From Pseudomonadota bacterium (GTDB taxonomy: Bacteria; Pseudomonadota; Alphaproteobacteria; Reyranellales; Reyranellaceae): a DNA stretch of 17,783 bases. Of the stretch, positions 1-7,793 are shown piece after piece. The stretch's first letter is position 1. Each line of letters starts with the position of its first letter. The stretch spans positions 1-17,783 of the forward strand of contig JAEZHS010000044.1 of NCBI GenBank assembly GCA_023436825.1. The letters run 5' to 3'. Made by a program: the position numbers and the translations under genes. Below the pieces are notes generated by a model. That model ran no database searches and was not told the DNA's origin. It was given only the letters and a program-made list of their open reading frames with translations.

Positions 1-75
1 CGCGCATCCTGCGCCCTCAAGCGCATTCATATGCGTTCTGACCATGAGCGCGCAGGATGCGCGCGGTCCGGAAGA
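1..75. repeat. Cloverleaf palindromic repeat, copy A (left end cut by window)
   Basis: Bases 1-14 (CGCGCATCCTGCGC) pair perfectly with 50-63, and each half also folds on itself as a CGCGC stem with a 5-base loop (ATCCT on the left, AGGAT on the right). Bases 43-75 are identical over 33 nt to 7866-7898 of copy B, including the closing arm that ends CGGTCCGGAAGA. The central CTCATGA palindrome of the other copies is interrupted here by another short hairpin (GCGCAT/ATGCGT around 21-36). The left closing arm lies outside the window. Confidence 0.8.
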
Positions 76-79
76 TCGC

Positions 80-108
80 TTGACTTCTGCGTTTGGGACG
101 CATCTTAT
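80..108 (+). promoter_or_regulatory. Sigma-70-type promoter of the ArsR cassette
   Basis: TTGACT at 80-85 and TCTTAT at 103-108 are separated by 17 bases, a good match to a housekeeping promoter. Transcription would begin near 115, almost at the ATG at 117, so the regulator mRNA may be leaderless. The -35 box starts 5 bases after the end of repeat A. Confidence 0.5.
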
Positions 109-116
109 TTCACCGA

Positions 117-479
117 ATGGTTAATAAAGACTTCGATCGGCTGAGCACGACGCTCTACGCCCTCAGCGATCCGACGCGACGGGCCATCCTGGCGCGGCTG
201 GCGCTGGGTGAGCGCGCGGTCGGCGAGCTGGCCAAGCCGTTCGACATGACCCTGCCTGCGATCTCCAAGCACCTGAAGGTGCTGGAGCGCGCCGGCCTGA
301 TCGCGCGCGGTCGCGAGGCGCAGCGAAGGCCCTGCCGGCTCGCGGCCGAGCCGCTGCGCGAGGTGCTGGAGTGGGTGTCGGACTACCGCCACTTTTGGGA
401 TCAGCGGCTTGATAGGCTGGAGGCGTATCTGGAGAAGGGCCAAGAGAAGGGAAAGAAGCGTGCACGCAAACGCAGATGA
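117..479 (+). CDS. ArsR/SmtB-family winged-helix transcriptional regulator
   Basis: This 120-residue protein is a DNA-binding repressor of the ArsR type. The N-terminus (LYALSDPTRRAILARLA) is the usual first helix pair. A winged helix follows, with VGELAKPFDMTLPAISKHLK as the HTH and VLERAGLIARGRE leading into the wing. No metal-binding Cys pair (CVC) is present, so it probably belongs to the non-metal group found beside AHSA1/SRPBCC genes. I chose ATG 117 rather than ATG 93 because the protein then begins just before the conserved first helix and because a promoter ends at 108. The last 20 bases overlap the next gene, implying translational coupling and autoregulation of a four-gene cassette. 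The C-terminus is a charged Lys/Arg tail. Confidence 0.9.
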   Translation: MVNKDFDRLSTTLYALSDPTRRAILARLALGERAVGELAKPFDMTLPAISKHLKVLERAGLIARGREAQRRPCRLAAEPLREVLEWVSDYRHFWDQRLDRLEAYLEKGQEKGKKRARKRR

Positions 480-936
480 CGCGCTGCAGGCGGTTCGCGA
501 CTTCACGCTCAGGCGCCATTTCAACGCGCCGCGGCGGGTGGTCTTCCACGCCTTCGTCGAGCCCGAGCACATTCAGCACTGGTGGGCGCCGCGCGGCTTC
601 ACCATGCTGTCCTGTGCGCTCGATCTGCGCGAGGGCGGCGCCTGGCGCATGCGCATCAAGTCGGACGAGAGCGGCGCCATCCAGACCGAGGTCGGCGTCT
701 ATCGCGAGATCCGCGAGCCCGAGCGGCTCTCCTTCACCCACGCCTGGGTGCGCGCCAACGGCATGCTGACGCCGACGACGCTGGTCACGGTACGCTTCAC
801 CGAGCAACAGGGCGGCACCGACGTGAGCTTCCACCAGGAGGACTTCGCCACCGCGGCAGCCTGCCGATCGCACGAGGACGGCTGGTCGACGTCGCTCGAC
901 AAGCTCACCGCCTATTTCGGAAAGGCAAAGCCATGA
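460..936 (+). CDS. SRPBCC/AHSA1-family protein (Aha1-like ligand-binding fold)
   Basis: The product is 158 residues with a helix-grip START/Bet v1-like fold. Diagnostic stretches are the N-terminal FNAPRRVVFHAFVEPEHIQHWW, the WRMRIKSDESG strand region and the C-terminal GWSTSLDKLTAYF, all typical of AHSA1 proteins encoded beside ArsR regulators. These proteins usually bind hydrophobic ligands; no catalytic activity can be deduced. I chose the GTG at 460, which is preceded by the purine-rich GAGAAGGGAAAGAAGC and overlaps the ArsR gene by 20 bases. The stop TGA overlaps the ATG of the next gene (ATGA), so the genes are translationally coupled. The ligand is unknown. Confidence 0.88.
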   Translation: MHANADDALQAVRDFTLRRHFNAPRRVVFHAFVEPEHIQHWWAPRGFTMLSCALDLREGGAWRMRIKSDESGAIQTEVGVYREIREPERLSFTHAWVRANGMLTPTTLVTVRFTEQQGGTDVSFHQEDFATAAACRSHEDGWSTSLDKLTAYFGKAKP

Positions 937-1295
937 CCCAGTCATTGCATCTCGCCACGCTGAGCGAGCTCAACCACGACTACGTGCGTTCGGTCGACCG
1001 GGCCGACGTCAAGTGGTTCGACCAGTACCTCGCCCAAGACTTCATGAACATCAATCCCGATGGCACGCGGCTCGACCGCGCCGCCTTCCTGGCGCAGATC
1101 GGCCGCGGCTCGGTGGTCAAGGACATCCGCGAGCACGACGTGAAGATCCGCCTGCTGGGCGACTACGCCGTCATCCATGCCCGCACCTCGTACCAGAAGC
1201 CCGACGGCACCCAGGGGGCGGGCTGGTACACCGACGACTGGCAGCTCCAGCCGGAGGGCTGGCGCTGCGTCTCCGCACACGTCAGCCGCTCGTAA
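933..1295 (+). CDS. DUF4440/SnoaL-like (NTF2-fold) protein
   Basis: A 120-residue protein with the cone-shaped NTF2 fold. The N-terminal helix (LNHDYVRSVDRADVKWFDQYLAQDF) is followed by a MNINPDGTRLDRAAFLAQI segment and strands ending WYTDDWQLQPEGWRCVSAHVS, the usual order for DUF4440. Members act as small-molecule binding proteins or, less often, as isomerases or cyclases; nothing here fixes an activity. The ATG shares four bases with the preceding stop, placing it in the ArsR cassette. The MFS gene follows after eight bases. Confidence 0.85.
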   Translation: MTQSLHLATLSELNHDYVRSVDRADVKWFDQYLAQDFMNINPDGTRLDRAAFLAQIGRGSVVKDIREHDVKIRLLGDYAVIHARTSYQKPDGTQGAGWYTDDWQLQPEGWRCVSAHVSRS

Positions 1296-1303
1296 ACCAC
1301 ACA

Positions 1304-2485
1304 GTGTCCATCGACGCCGGCTGGCGGGTCGTCCTCGCCTGCTTTTTGTCTGCCGTGTTCGCCTGGGGCTTCGGCTTCTATGCGCACGGCATCTATCTGG
1401 TCGAGCTGCAGCAGGCGCGCGGCTGGTCGACCGGGCTCATATCCTCGATCGTCACTAGCCACTACGTGCTGGGCGCCCTGCTGCTGCCGCGCATCGCCTG
1501 GGCGATCGGCCACTTCGGCCCGCGCGTGGTCTTCCTCTCGGGCCTCGCGATCACGGCCATCTCGCTGTTGATGCTGCCGTCGGTCAGCGAACCGTGGCAG
1601 CTCGCGCTGCTCTACGCACTGATGGCGCCGGGCTGGAACGCGACCAGCGTCGCGCCGATCGCGGCAACGATCGGCCAGTGGTTCGACAAGAAGCGCGGCC
1701 TTGCCCTCAACCTCGCGCTGAGCGGCGCCACGGTCGCAGGCCTGGTGGTGGCGCCCACCCTGCTCGCCGTCATTCCCGCCCTGGGCTTCGCCGACGCCGA
1801 ACGACTGCTCGTCGTGATCGGCATCATCATCGCCGGCACGGCGGTGGCGCTGTTCGTGCGGCGCGGACCGTTGTCGCCCAAGCCGACGTCGACGCCACGC
1901 AGCACGTTGGCGCCCATCAAGCACTGGCACTTCTGGAGCATCTCCGCGCCGTTCGCCTTCGTGCTGACCAGCCAAGTCGGCTTCCTCACGCACCTCGTGC
2001 CGCTGATCGCAGGCCGCAGCGGCGTCGACCCCGGGCTCGCGGTCGGCATCAACGCCTTGATGGCGCTGGTCGGCCGCGTCGTGCTGGGCTTCGTCATCGA
2101 CCGGTTCGAGCCGCGGCGCGCCTCGGCGCTCTCCTTCCTGGTCCAGGTCGCGGCCATCGCCGTGCTGGCGCGCGCCGAGCAGCCGGCGGTGATCTACGGC
2201 GCCTGCGCGGTCTACGGCTTCTCGGTCGGCAACAACATCACGCTGTCGCCTCTGATCATCCAACGCGAGTTCACGGCCGCAGACTTCCCTGCCATCGTCG
2301 CGCTGTCGACGGCGGTGGTGCAGATCCTCTATGCCTTCGGCCCCGGCCTGCTCGGCGTCCTGCGCGACGCCTCCGGCGGCTACGGCGTGCCGCTCGCGGT
2401 GTGCCTGGGCCTGAACCTCGTCGCCTCCGTCGTGATCCTGATGCGGCCGCGCCGTCTCAGCCACCATCTCAACCCAGGAACTTGA
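1304..2485 (+). CDS. Major facilitator superfamily transporter
   Basis: About 393 residues, with the roughly twelve hydrophobic segments in two halves expected of an MFS permease in the inner membrane. The N-half has GWRVVLACFLSAVFAWGFGF as helix 1 and an arginine-bearing loop after helix 2 (RIAWAIGHFGPRVVF). The middle loop around residues 185-205 is Pro/Ser/Thr-rich. The C-half carries the matching VGRVVLGFVIDRFEPRR loop. The best in-frame start is GTG 1304, eight bases after the DUF4440 stop; it lacks a clear Shine-Dalgarno sequence, so translation probably depends on coupling. The substrate cannot be read from sequence; a monocarboxylate or drug exporter is possible. The 3' end overlaps the convergent DUF2000 gene by 17 bases. 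Confidence 0.88.
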   Translation: MSIDAGWRVVLACFLSAVFAWGFGFYAHGIYLVELQQARGWSTGLISSIVTSHYVLGALLLPRIAWAIGHFGPRVVFLSGLAITAISLLMLPSVSEPWQLALLYALMAPGWNATSVAPIAATIGQWFDKKRGLALNLALSGATVAGLVVAPTLLAVIPALGFADAERLLVVIGIIIAGTAVALFVRRGPLSPKPTSTPRSTLAPIKHWHFWSISAPFAFVLTSQVGFLTHLVPLIAGRSGVDPGLAVGINALMALVGRVVLGFVIDRFEPRRASALSFLVQVAAIAVLARAEQPAVIYGACAVYGFSVGNNITLSPLIIQREFTAADFPAIVALSTAVVQILYAFGPGLLGVLRDASGGYGVPLAVCLGLNLVASVVILMRPRRLSHHLNPGT

Positions 2486-2879
2486 GCTTGTTGATGACCT
2501 TGTCGATCACCTTGCGGGGCCCATGCACGCCGATGCCGACGAAGTCGAGCGCCTCGGCGTCGGCCGCCGCGACGGCCGCGCGGTTGTCGACGTCGTTGGT
2601 GGTCTTGAACATCGCGTCGATATAGATCGCCGGTCGCAGCGCCCGTGACAGGGCGCGTTGATGGGTGCGGCGCAGCTCGTCGAGCGAGGCGCCGTAGACG
2701 AACACCGGCTCACGCACCAGGGCGCTGTAGAAACGGCCGGCGCCGTCGAGGTAGGGCTCGCCCGCCATCTCCGGATTGCCGGCCATCAAGCCGCCGGTCA
2801 GGAAGGCCGCGACATTGGCGACCTGCCATACCGCAAGGTCGGTGCGCAGGATCAACGCAGTCTTGGTGTCGTAGATCAT
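2469..2879 (-). CDS. DUF2000 family protein
   Basis: A 136-residue cytosolic protein of the uncharacterised DUF2000 family, recognised from its N-terminus (MIYDTKTALILRTDLAVWQV), then AFLTGGLMAGNPEMAGEPY, a middle HQRALSRALRPAIYIDAMF and a C-terminal FVGIGVHGPRKVIDKV. The length is normal for the family. The ATG at 2879 matches the family start; ATGs at 2888 and 2897 are in frame but add only a few residues. None has a strong ribosome-binding site. It is divergent from an AraC regulator with about 48 bases between the starts, suggesting the regulator controls it. The biochemical role is not known. Confidence 0.88.
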   Translation of the reverse strand: MIYDTKTALILRTDLAVWQVANVAAFLTGGLMAGNPEMAGEPYLDGAGRFYSALVREPVFVYGASLDELRRTHQRALSRALRPAIYIDAMFKTTNDVDNRAAVAAADAEALDFVGIGVHGPRKVIDKVINKLKFLG

Positions 2880-2927
2880 GCACCCCATATCAGGCATGCT
2901 GACGGGGGGCGTCTTGAACGTTTGTGC

Positions 2928-3728
2928 ATGGTGAACGACCGCATCCGCTTCGACGAACCGCGCTCGGGCATACAGCGCCTGGCGGCGCGATTCGGCGGCC
3001 ATGCCTACGACACCCATCGCCACGAGACCTACGGCGTCGGCCTGACCCTGTGGGGCGCACAGTCCTTCCATTATCGCGGCACGCTCAGGACCAGCCGTGG
3101 CGGCCAGGTCATGGTGCTGCATCCCGATGAGGCGCATGACGGCCACGCCACAGTGGACGCGGGCTTTGCCTACCGTATGCTCTATGTCGATCCGGCCGCG
3201 GTGTCGGCGGCGATCGGCGGCAACCCGCCCTTCGTGCCTGAAGTCGTGGCCGACGACGCCGTGCTGGCCGACCTCTTGCGCGAGGTCTTCGCCGATTTCC
3301 CGCAATCTCTGGAACCGTTGGCCGTCGATGCCGTGGTCGAGCGCCTGGCCGCGCGCCTGGCGGCGCGCAGCGACGACCGGCCGCCCGCCCGCCGCATGAC
3401 CGTCGCCCATCGCGCCGTGGGCCGCGCCCGCGACTTCCTGGCGGCCGAGGCGCATCGCACCGTGGCGTCGGAGGAACTGGAGAAGGTGACCGGGCTGGAC
3501 CGCTTCGCGCTGTCCCGCCATTTCCGCGCTGCCACCGGTACCTCGCCGCACCGCTACCAGGTCGGCCGGCGGTTGGCACGGGCGCAGAAGATGATCGCCG
3601 AGGGCGTACCCCTGTCGGACACGGCGGCGGCCACCGGCTTTGCCGACCAGAGCCATCTCACTCGGCATTTCACCGCCCGGTTCGGCTTGACGCCCGGCCG
3701 CTGGGCGACCCTGGCGCGACAAAGCTGA
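2928..3728 (+). CDS. AraC-family transcriptional regulator
   Basis: A 266-residue regulator. Residues 1 to about 90 form a cupin-like AraC-binding domain (HAYDTHRHETYGVGL, then GGQVMVLHPDEAHDGHA). Residues about 165-262 hold two HTH motifs: VASEELEKVTGLDRFALSRHF with ATGTSPHRYQVGRRLARAQ, and PLSDTAAATGFADQSHLTRHF with ARFGLTPGRW. ATG 2928 is chosen because it precedes the ligand domain by the usual short distance and leaves a compact divergent promoter region shared with the DUF2000 gene. The inducer is unknown. The frame stays open far upstream of 2928, but that stretch is antisense to DUF2000 and is not protein-like. Confidence 0.9.
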   Translation: MVNDRIRFDEPRSGIQRLAARFGGHAYDTHRHETYGVGLTLWGAQSFHYRGTLRTSRGGQVMVLHPDEAHDGHATVDAGFAYRMLYVDPAAVSAAIGGNPPFVPEVVADDAVLADLLREVFADFPQSLEPLAVDAVVERLAARLAARSDDRPPARRMTVAHRAVGRARDFLAAEAHRTVASEELEKVTGLDRFALSRHFRAATGTSPHRYQVGRRLARAQKMIAEGVPLSDTAAATGFADQSHLTRHFTARFGLTPGRWATLARQS

Positions 3729-3780
3729 GGGAACCATCGGCGGTCCCGCGCGTTTCGGTTCAGATGAACTCGAGGCTGCC

Positions 3781-4269
3781 ATGACCAATCCGCGTTCCAC
3801 GGCCAGCATTGCAGGGCATCCAATCCATCCAATGCTGGTCGCCTTCCCGATCGCCTTCTTCGTTGCCGCCCTCGCCTGCGACATCACCTTCTGGCGCACC
3901 GGCGACGCTTATTGGGCCACCACCGCCCAATGGGTGCTGGGGGCCGGCTTGGTGATGGCCGTGCTGGCCGCTCTCGCCGGCCTGATCGATGTGCTGGGCG
4001 AGCGGCGCATCCGCGCCCTGCGCGACGTGTGGTGGCATGCCGGCGGCAATGTGCTGATGGTGCTGATCCAGGCCGTGAGCTGGTACCTGCGCTACACCGA
4101 AGGTCCGGCGGCGGTCGTGCCGACCGGGCTGATCCTGTCGCTGGTCGCGGTGGGCATCATGCTGTTCACCGGCTGGAAGGGCTGGCAGATGGTCTATCGC
4201 CATCATGTCGGTGTCTCCGACGACCATGAGGACGCCGCGCCATATCGCGAACCCCATCGCACCGCCTGA
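3781..4269 (+). CDS. DUF2231 inner-membrane protein
   Basis: A 162-residue membrane protein. The N-terminal GHPIHPMLVAFPIAFFVAAL is the hallmark of DUF2231. Four hydrophobic segments lie near residues 18-36, 46-70, 84-105 and 117-138, followed by a charged cytosolic tail rich in Asp, His and Glu. The conserved His residues in the first helix and in VWWHAGGN could bind a cofactor, but no function is established. A GAGGC ribosome-binding site precedes the ATG. The gene begins 52 bases after the AraC gene and its end touches or overlaps the start region of GH15, so the two are probably cotranscribed. Confidence 0.88.
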   Translation: MTNPRSTASIAGHPIHPMLVAFPIAFFVAALACDITFWRTGDAYWATTAQWVLGAGLVMAVLAALAGLIDVLGERRIRALRDVWWHAGGNVLMVLIQAVSWYLRYTEGPAAVVPTGLILSLVAVGIMLFTGWKGWQMVYRHHVGVSDDHEDAAPYREPHRTA

Positions 4270-4289
4270 GCACGATCGCGGACTACGCC

Positions 4290-6056
4290 TTGATCGGCGA
4301 CTGCCGGACGGCGGCCCTCGTCTCGCGCGCAGGCTCGATCGACTGGCTGTGCCTGCCCGACTTCTCGAGTCCCTCCATCTTCGCTGGCCTGCTCGATGCA
4401 GCGCGCGCCGGCTCGTGCTCGCTGCGGCCGCGCGACCCATTCTTCAGCGTCGAGCGGCGCTACGTCGAGCGCACGGCCGTGCTCGAGACCGATTTCACCA
4501 CCGACACCGGCAGCGCCCGTCTGATCGATCTCATGCCGATCGACGACGGCGGCCGCTCGCTGCGTCCCATGCGCGAGGTGCTGCGTGCGATCGAAGGCAT
4601 GGGCGGCACGGTCGAGATCGAGCTCCGGCTCGACGTGCGGCCCGACTATGCCCGCCGCAGCCTGCAGCCGCGCAAGCGCGGTCGGCTCGGCTGGGCATAC
4701 CTGTGGGGCGACGAGGTGCTGGCCGTCCACACCGATATCGCGCTGCGGCTGGAGGGCGACGCCCTGGTCGGGACGGTCGTCCTCGGCCCAGGTGAGCGGC
4801 GCTATCTCAGCCTCGCCTACACCAAGGGCGATCCCGCCATCCTGCCGCCGCTCGGCCGGCCTGCCGAAGAGCGCATCGCCGACACGATCGACTGGTGGCG
4901 CGACTGGGCGGGCCGCTGCCGGTACACCGGGCCTTATCGCGACGAGGTGGTGCGCAGCGCCGTGACGCTGAAACTGCTCACCTATGCGCTGTCGGGGGCA
5001 ATCGTCGCGGCGCCGACGACGTCGCTGCCCGAAGCAATCGGCAAGAGCCGCAACTGGGACTACCGCTATTGCTGGCTGCGCGATGCGGGCCTCACCACAC
5101 AGGCGCTGCTGGCGATGGGCTATCGCGATGAAGCGCTGTCGTTCCTGAGCTGGATGCTGCATGCCACGCGGCTCACCTGGCCCGAGCTGCAGGTCATGTA
5201 CGACGTCTTCGGCCGCACCCGGCTCGACGAGCAGGAGCTCCCCCATCTCGCGGGCTATGCAGCGTCGCGGCCGGTGCGCATCGGCAACGACGCCTACCGC
5301 CAGCGCCAGCTCGACATCTACGGCGAGGTCGTGACCGCGGCCTGTGCCGCCCTCGCCGGCAGCGGCCGCGTCGACCGCGAATCGGAGCGCATGCTCACGG
5401 GCCTCGGCGACGTGGTGTGCAGCCAGTGGCGCGAGTCCGATTCCAGCATCTGGGAAGTGCGCGGCCCGCTGCGTCATTACACCTTCTCCAAGGTCATGTG
5501 CTGGGCCGCTCTCGATGGGCTGCTGAGGCTGCATCGTGGCGGTACGCTCGTACTGCCGCCGGCCAAGGTCGAGACGTTCGAGCGCGAACGGACGGCGCTC
5601 GAGCAGGCGATCGAGCGGCGCGGTTTCAACACCAACCTCAACAGCTACGCCAGCGTGCTCGACGGCGACAAGGTGGATGCCTCGCTGCTCCTGATGGCCT
5701 GTATCGGCTACAAGGACGCAGGTGATCCGCGCATGCGCGCCACCTATGACCTGATCCACCAGCGGCTGGGCCGCAACGGCCTGCTCAACCGCTACGAGCG
5801 GTTCGACGGCATCTCCGGCGTCGAGGGCGCGTTCGGCATCTGCGGCTTCTGGGCGATCGACAACCTCGCCAAGCGCGGCGACATCGATGCGGCCGAGCGG
5901 CGCTTCCGGCACATGCTCTCCTTTGCCAACGATCTCGGCCTTTACGCCGAGGAGATCGACGTCGCCTCGGGTGCCGCGCTGGGCAACTTCCCGCAGGCCT
6001 TCACCCATGTCGGCCTGATCAACGCCGCCGTCGCCATCGAGCAGGCGCGCGCATGA
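4290..6056 (+). CDS. Glycoside hydrolase family 15 (glucoamylase/trehalase-like)
   Basis: A protein of about 588 residues that should hydrolyse alpha-glucosidic bonds with inversion. The N-terminal domain begins LIGDCRTAALVSRAGSIDWLC, followed by a beta-rich region. The catalytic (alpha/alpha)6 barrel carries NWDYRYCWLRDAG (256-267), SSIWEVRG with the likely general acid Glu389, and LYAEEIDVASGAALGNFPQA with the likely base at Glu554/555. Bacterial relatives include glucoamylases and trehalases; the substrate is not decided by sequence. The start is uncertain. TTG 4290 removes the conserved residues IADYA just upstream, and the only in-frame alternatives back to the stop at 4227 are CTG 4266 or rarer codons. 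An ATG at 4226 lies in another frame (see findings). The ATGA overlap at the 3' end couples it to the next gene. Confidence 0.9.
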   Translation: MIGDCRTAALVSRAGSIDWLCLPDFSSPSIFAGLLDAARAGSCSLRPRDPFFSVERRYVERTAVLETDFTTDTGSARLIDLMPIDDGGRSLRPMREVLRAIEGMGGTVEIELRLDVRPDYARRSLQPRKRGRLGWAYLWGDEVLAVHTDIALRLEGDALVGTVVLGPGERRYLSLAYTKGDPAILPPLGRPAEERIADTIDWWRDWAGRCRYTGPYRDEVVRSAVTLKLLTYALSGAIVAAPTTSLPEAIGKSRNWDYRYCWLRDAGLTTQALLAMGYRDEALSFLSWMLHATRLTWPELQVMYDVFGRTRLDEQELPHLAGYAASRPVRIGNDAYRQRQLDIYGEVVTAACAALAGSGRVDRESERMLTGLGDVVCSQWRESDSSIWEVRGPLRHYTFSKVMCWAALDGLLRLHRGGTLVLPPAKVETFERERTALEQAIERRGFNTNLNSYASVLDGDKVDASLLLMACIGYKDAGDPRMRATYDLIHQRLGRNGLLNRYERFDGISGVEGAFGICGFWAIDNLAKRGDIDAAERRFRHMLSFANDLGLYAEEIDVASGAALGNFPQAFTHVGLINAAVAIEQARA

Positions 6057-6532
6057 ACCTCGCCTACGAAGTGCTGTGGGGCCTTCTGGCCACCGTGGCG
6101 ATGACCGCAGTGCTGCGAGCCAGCCAGGGATTCGGCTGGTCACGGCTCAGCCTCCCCCTGCTTGTCGGCACCTTTCTCACCAGCCAGCGCGATCGCGCGG
6201 TGGTGTGGGGCTATCTGCTCTATGTCATCGGCGGTTGGCTGTTCGCCTTCCTCTACTTCATGCTGTTCGACAGCATCGGCGTCCATACGTGGTGGTTCGG
6301 CATCCTGGTCGGCCTGGTGCACGGCCTGTTCCTGCTGGTCTGTGGCCTGCCCCTGCTGCCGTTCGTCCATCCGCGCATGGCCTCGGAGTATCACGGCGTG
6401 ACGGCACAAAGGCAGCTCGAGCCGCCGGGCTTCCTGGCGGTGAACTACGGCTATGGCACGCCGCTCACCACGCTCGCCGCGCAGGCTCTGTACGGCGCGG
6501 TGCTGGGCGCGTTCGCGCAGCTCTCCGGTTAG
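6053..6532 (+). CDS. Four-helix inner-membrane protein of unknown function
   Basis: A 159-residue hydrophobic protein with segments at about 5-22, 48-75, 80-103 and 137-156. A histidine lies in the third (LVGLVHGLFLLVCGLPLLPF), and a conserved-looking loop follows (HPRMASEYHGVTAQRQLEPPGFLAVNYGYGTP, in two parts). I do not recognise a characterised family. The ATG overlaps the GH15 stop by four bases, so it is coupled to the glucosidase gene and may support the same envelope or carbohydrate function; that is inference. It converges on the FAD monooxygenase gene with a four-base overlap of stop codons (TTAG). Confidence 0.8.
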   Translation: MNLAYEVLWGLLATVAMTAVLRASQGFGWSRLSLPLLVGTFLTSQRDRAVVWGYLLYVIGGWLFAFLYFMLFDSIGVHTWWFGILVGLVHGLFLLVCGLPLLPFVHPRMASEYHGVTAQRQLEPPGFLAVNYGYGTPLTTLAAQALYGAVLGAFAQLSG

Positions 6533-7758
6533 AAGGCGTCGAGCGGAAAGCATCCGTCGTCGCCGAGCTTCGTCGCCGACAGCCAGCCGCGGCGCGTGCC
6601 GGCCAGCGTCGACCCCATCATCGAGCGCAGGCCCGGAACATGGCAGGCCGGCCCCATGACGGCGTCACGCAGCCAGCCGAGCGGCGCCAATCGCGATTGG
6701 AAGAACGGTGTCAGGAGATGGCTGACGTTGCGGTAGTAGCGCACGGACGGCACGCGGCGGCGCTCGAAGCGCAGGAAGGCGGAGAGAAGATCGGGCGCCT
6801 CGGCCAGCGTTTTGGCCAGTACCCAGGCATCCATCAGGCCGAGATTGGCGCCCTGCCCGAGCTGCGGGCTGGTGCCGTGCGCGGCGTCGCCGATGAACAG
6901 CACCGGGCCTGCGTTCCAGTGGGTCAGGGCGACATGACGATAGGTCGCGCGCGCGAAGTCGCCGGCCGCAGCAGCGTGATCGATGATCGGCGCGGCTTCG
7001 GGCCACAGCGCCGTCGCGGCGCGGCGCCAGGCGGCGAGGTCGATGGTCTTGCTGCGGCCGAGCGCCCGCATGGGCATGCTCCAGTAGATGGTCACCCTGT
7101 CCTGTCCGTCGCCCGGGCCGATCGGCAGCAGGCCCATCATGAGCGTGGTGCCGCGCACGCGCTGGCGCAGCAGGCCCGCGGCACCGATGCCGGCGAGATC
7201 GGGCGCGGTGGTCCACATGCAGCCCCAGGGATAGATCGGCGCTTGCGCATGCGGCAGCAGCCGCGTGCGCAGCGCGGAGTGCGCGCCATCGGCCGCGACG
7301 ATAAGATCGAAAGGGCCGTGGCGTGCGCCGTTCTCCTCGACGAGATACGTGTTGTCGACATCGACGATCTCCGCGCCCGTGACCAGGTTGGCCGCTGATT
7401 TCCCGAGGCGGGCGTGCAGCAGGTCGAACAGCGTGGTGCGAGAGATGCCGATACCGAAGGCGAGCGGATGCAGGTCGGCATAGCGAAGGTCGAGGATCGA
7501 GCGGCCGCGATGGGTACGCGCCTCGAGCCCCGCTATGCGCGCGCCGCCTGCGATCGCGGCGTCGGCAAGGCCGAGCGCACGCAGCACGGCGAGGCCGGTC
7601 GGCTGCAGGAGCAGGCCGGCGCCGACCGGCTGCGGCTGGGTGAATCTTTCGTAGATCCTGACGCGGTGGCCCGTGTCGGCGAGCAAGGTCGCGGCGGCCT
7701 GGCCCGCCACGCCGCAGCCGACCACGGCGATATCGAGGGGGCCGAGGAACTTGGTCAT
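6529..7758 (-). CDS. FAD-dependent monooxygenase (UbiH/PHBH-like, class A)
   Basis: A 409-residue flavoprotein monooxygenase. The N-terminal Rossmann motif is VVGCGVAGQAAATLL, with the acidic end of the second strand in RIYERF. The middle DG motif reads IVAADGAHSALR and the later GD motif VLFIGDAAHGTSPQLGQGAN, which contacts the FAD ribityl chain. The order and spacing fit class A aromatic hydroxylases such as PHBH, UbiH and salicylate hydroxylase. The substrate is unknown. ATG 7758 is preferred because the Rossmann strand starts eight residues later; TTG 7827 would run back through a terminator. It is a single-gene unit with its own promoter and an operator-like palindrome. Confidence 0.9.
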   Translation of the reverse strand: MTKFLGPLDIAVVGCGVAGQAAATLLADTGHRVRIYERFTQPQPVGAGLLLQPTGLAVLRALGLADAAIAGGARIAGLEARTHRGRSILDLRYADLHPLAFGIGISRTTLFDLLHARLGKSAANLVTGAEIVDVDNTYLVEENGARHGPFDLIVAADGAHSALRTRLLPHAQAPIYPWGCMWTTAPDLAGIGAAGLLRQRVRGTTLMMGLLPIGPGDGQDRVTIYWSMPMRALGRSKTIDLAAWRRAATALWPEAAPIIDHAAAAGDFARATYRHVALTHWNAGPVLFIGDAAHGTSPQLGQGANLGLMDAWVLAKTLAEAPDLLSAFLRFERRRVPSVRYYRNVSHLLTPFFQSRLAPLGWLRDAVMGPACHVPGLRSMMGSTLAGTRRGWLSATKLGDDGCFPLDAF

Positions 7759-7764
7759 CGTCCA

Positions 7765-7793
7765 AACATAACCCAAGTTATCACTGGATGCAA
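7765..7793 (-). promoter_or_regulatory. Probable promoter of the FAD monooxygenase gene
   Basis: On the minus strand, TTGCAT (7788-7793) and TATGTT (7765-7770) are 17 bases apart. The match to consensus is moderate (3/6 and 4/6). The start site would fall only a few bases before ATG 7758. The -35 side abuts the terminator of the upstream operon. Confidence 0.35.
7768..7781. promoter_or_regulatory. Operator-like palindrome over the monooxygenase promoter
   Basis: ATAAC-CCAA-GTTAT is a perfect inverted repeat with 5-base arms in an AT-rich patch within GC-rich DNA. It overlaps the -10 box and spacer of the monooxygenase promoter, where a repressor would sit. No adjacent regulator gene is an obvious partner. 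Confidence 0.4.

Noticed and set aside
93..116. ATG 93 as the ArsR start
   Set aside because: It lies between the -35 and -10 boxes and would precede the predicted transcript start; ATG 117 fits the family better.
4203..6143. A 646-residue minus-strand frame over GH15
   Set aside because: Antisense shadow of a clear glycoside hydrolase, with low-complexity composition and no recognisable domain.
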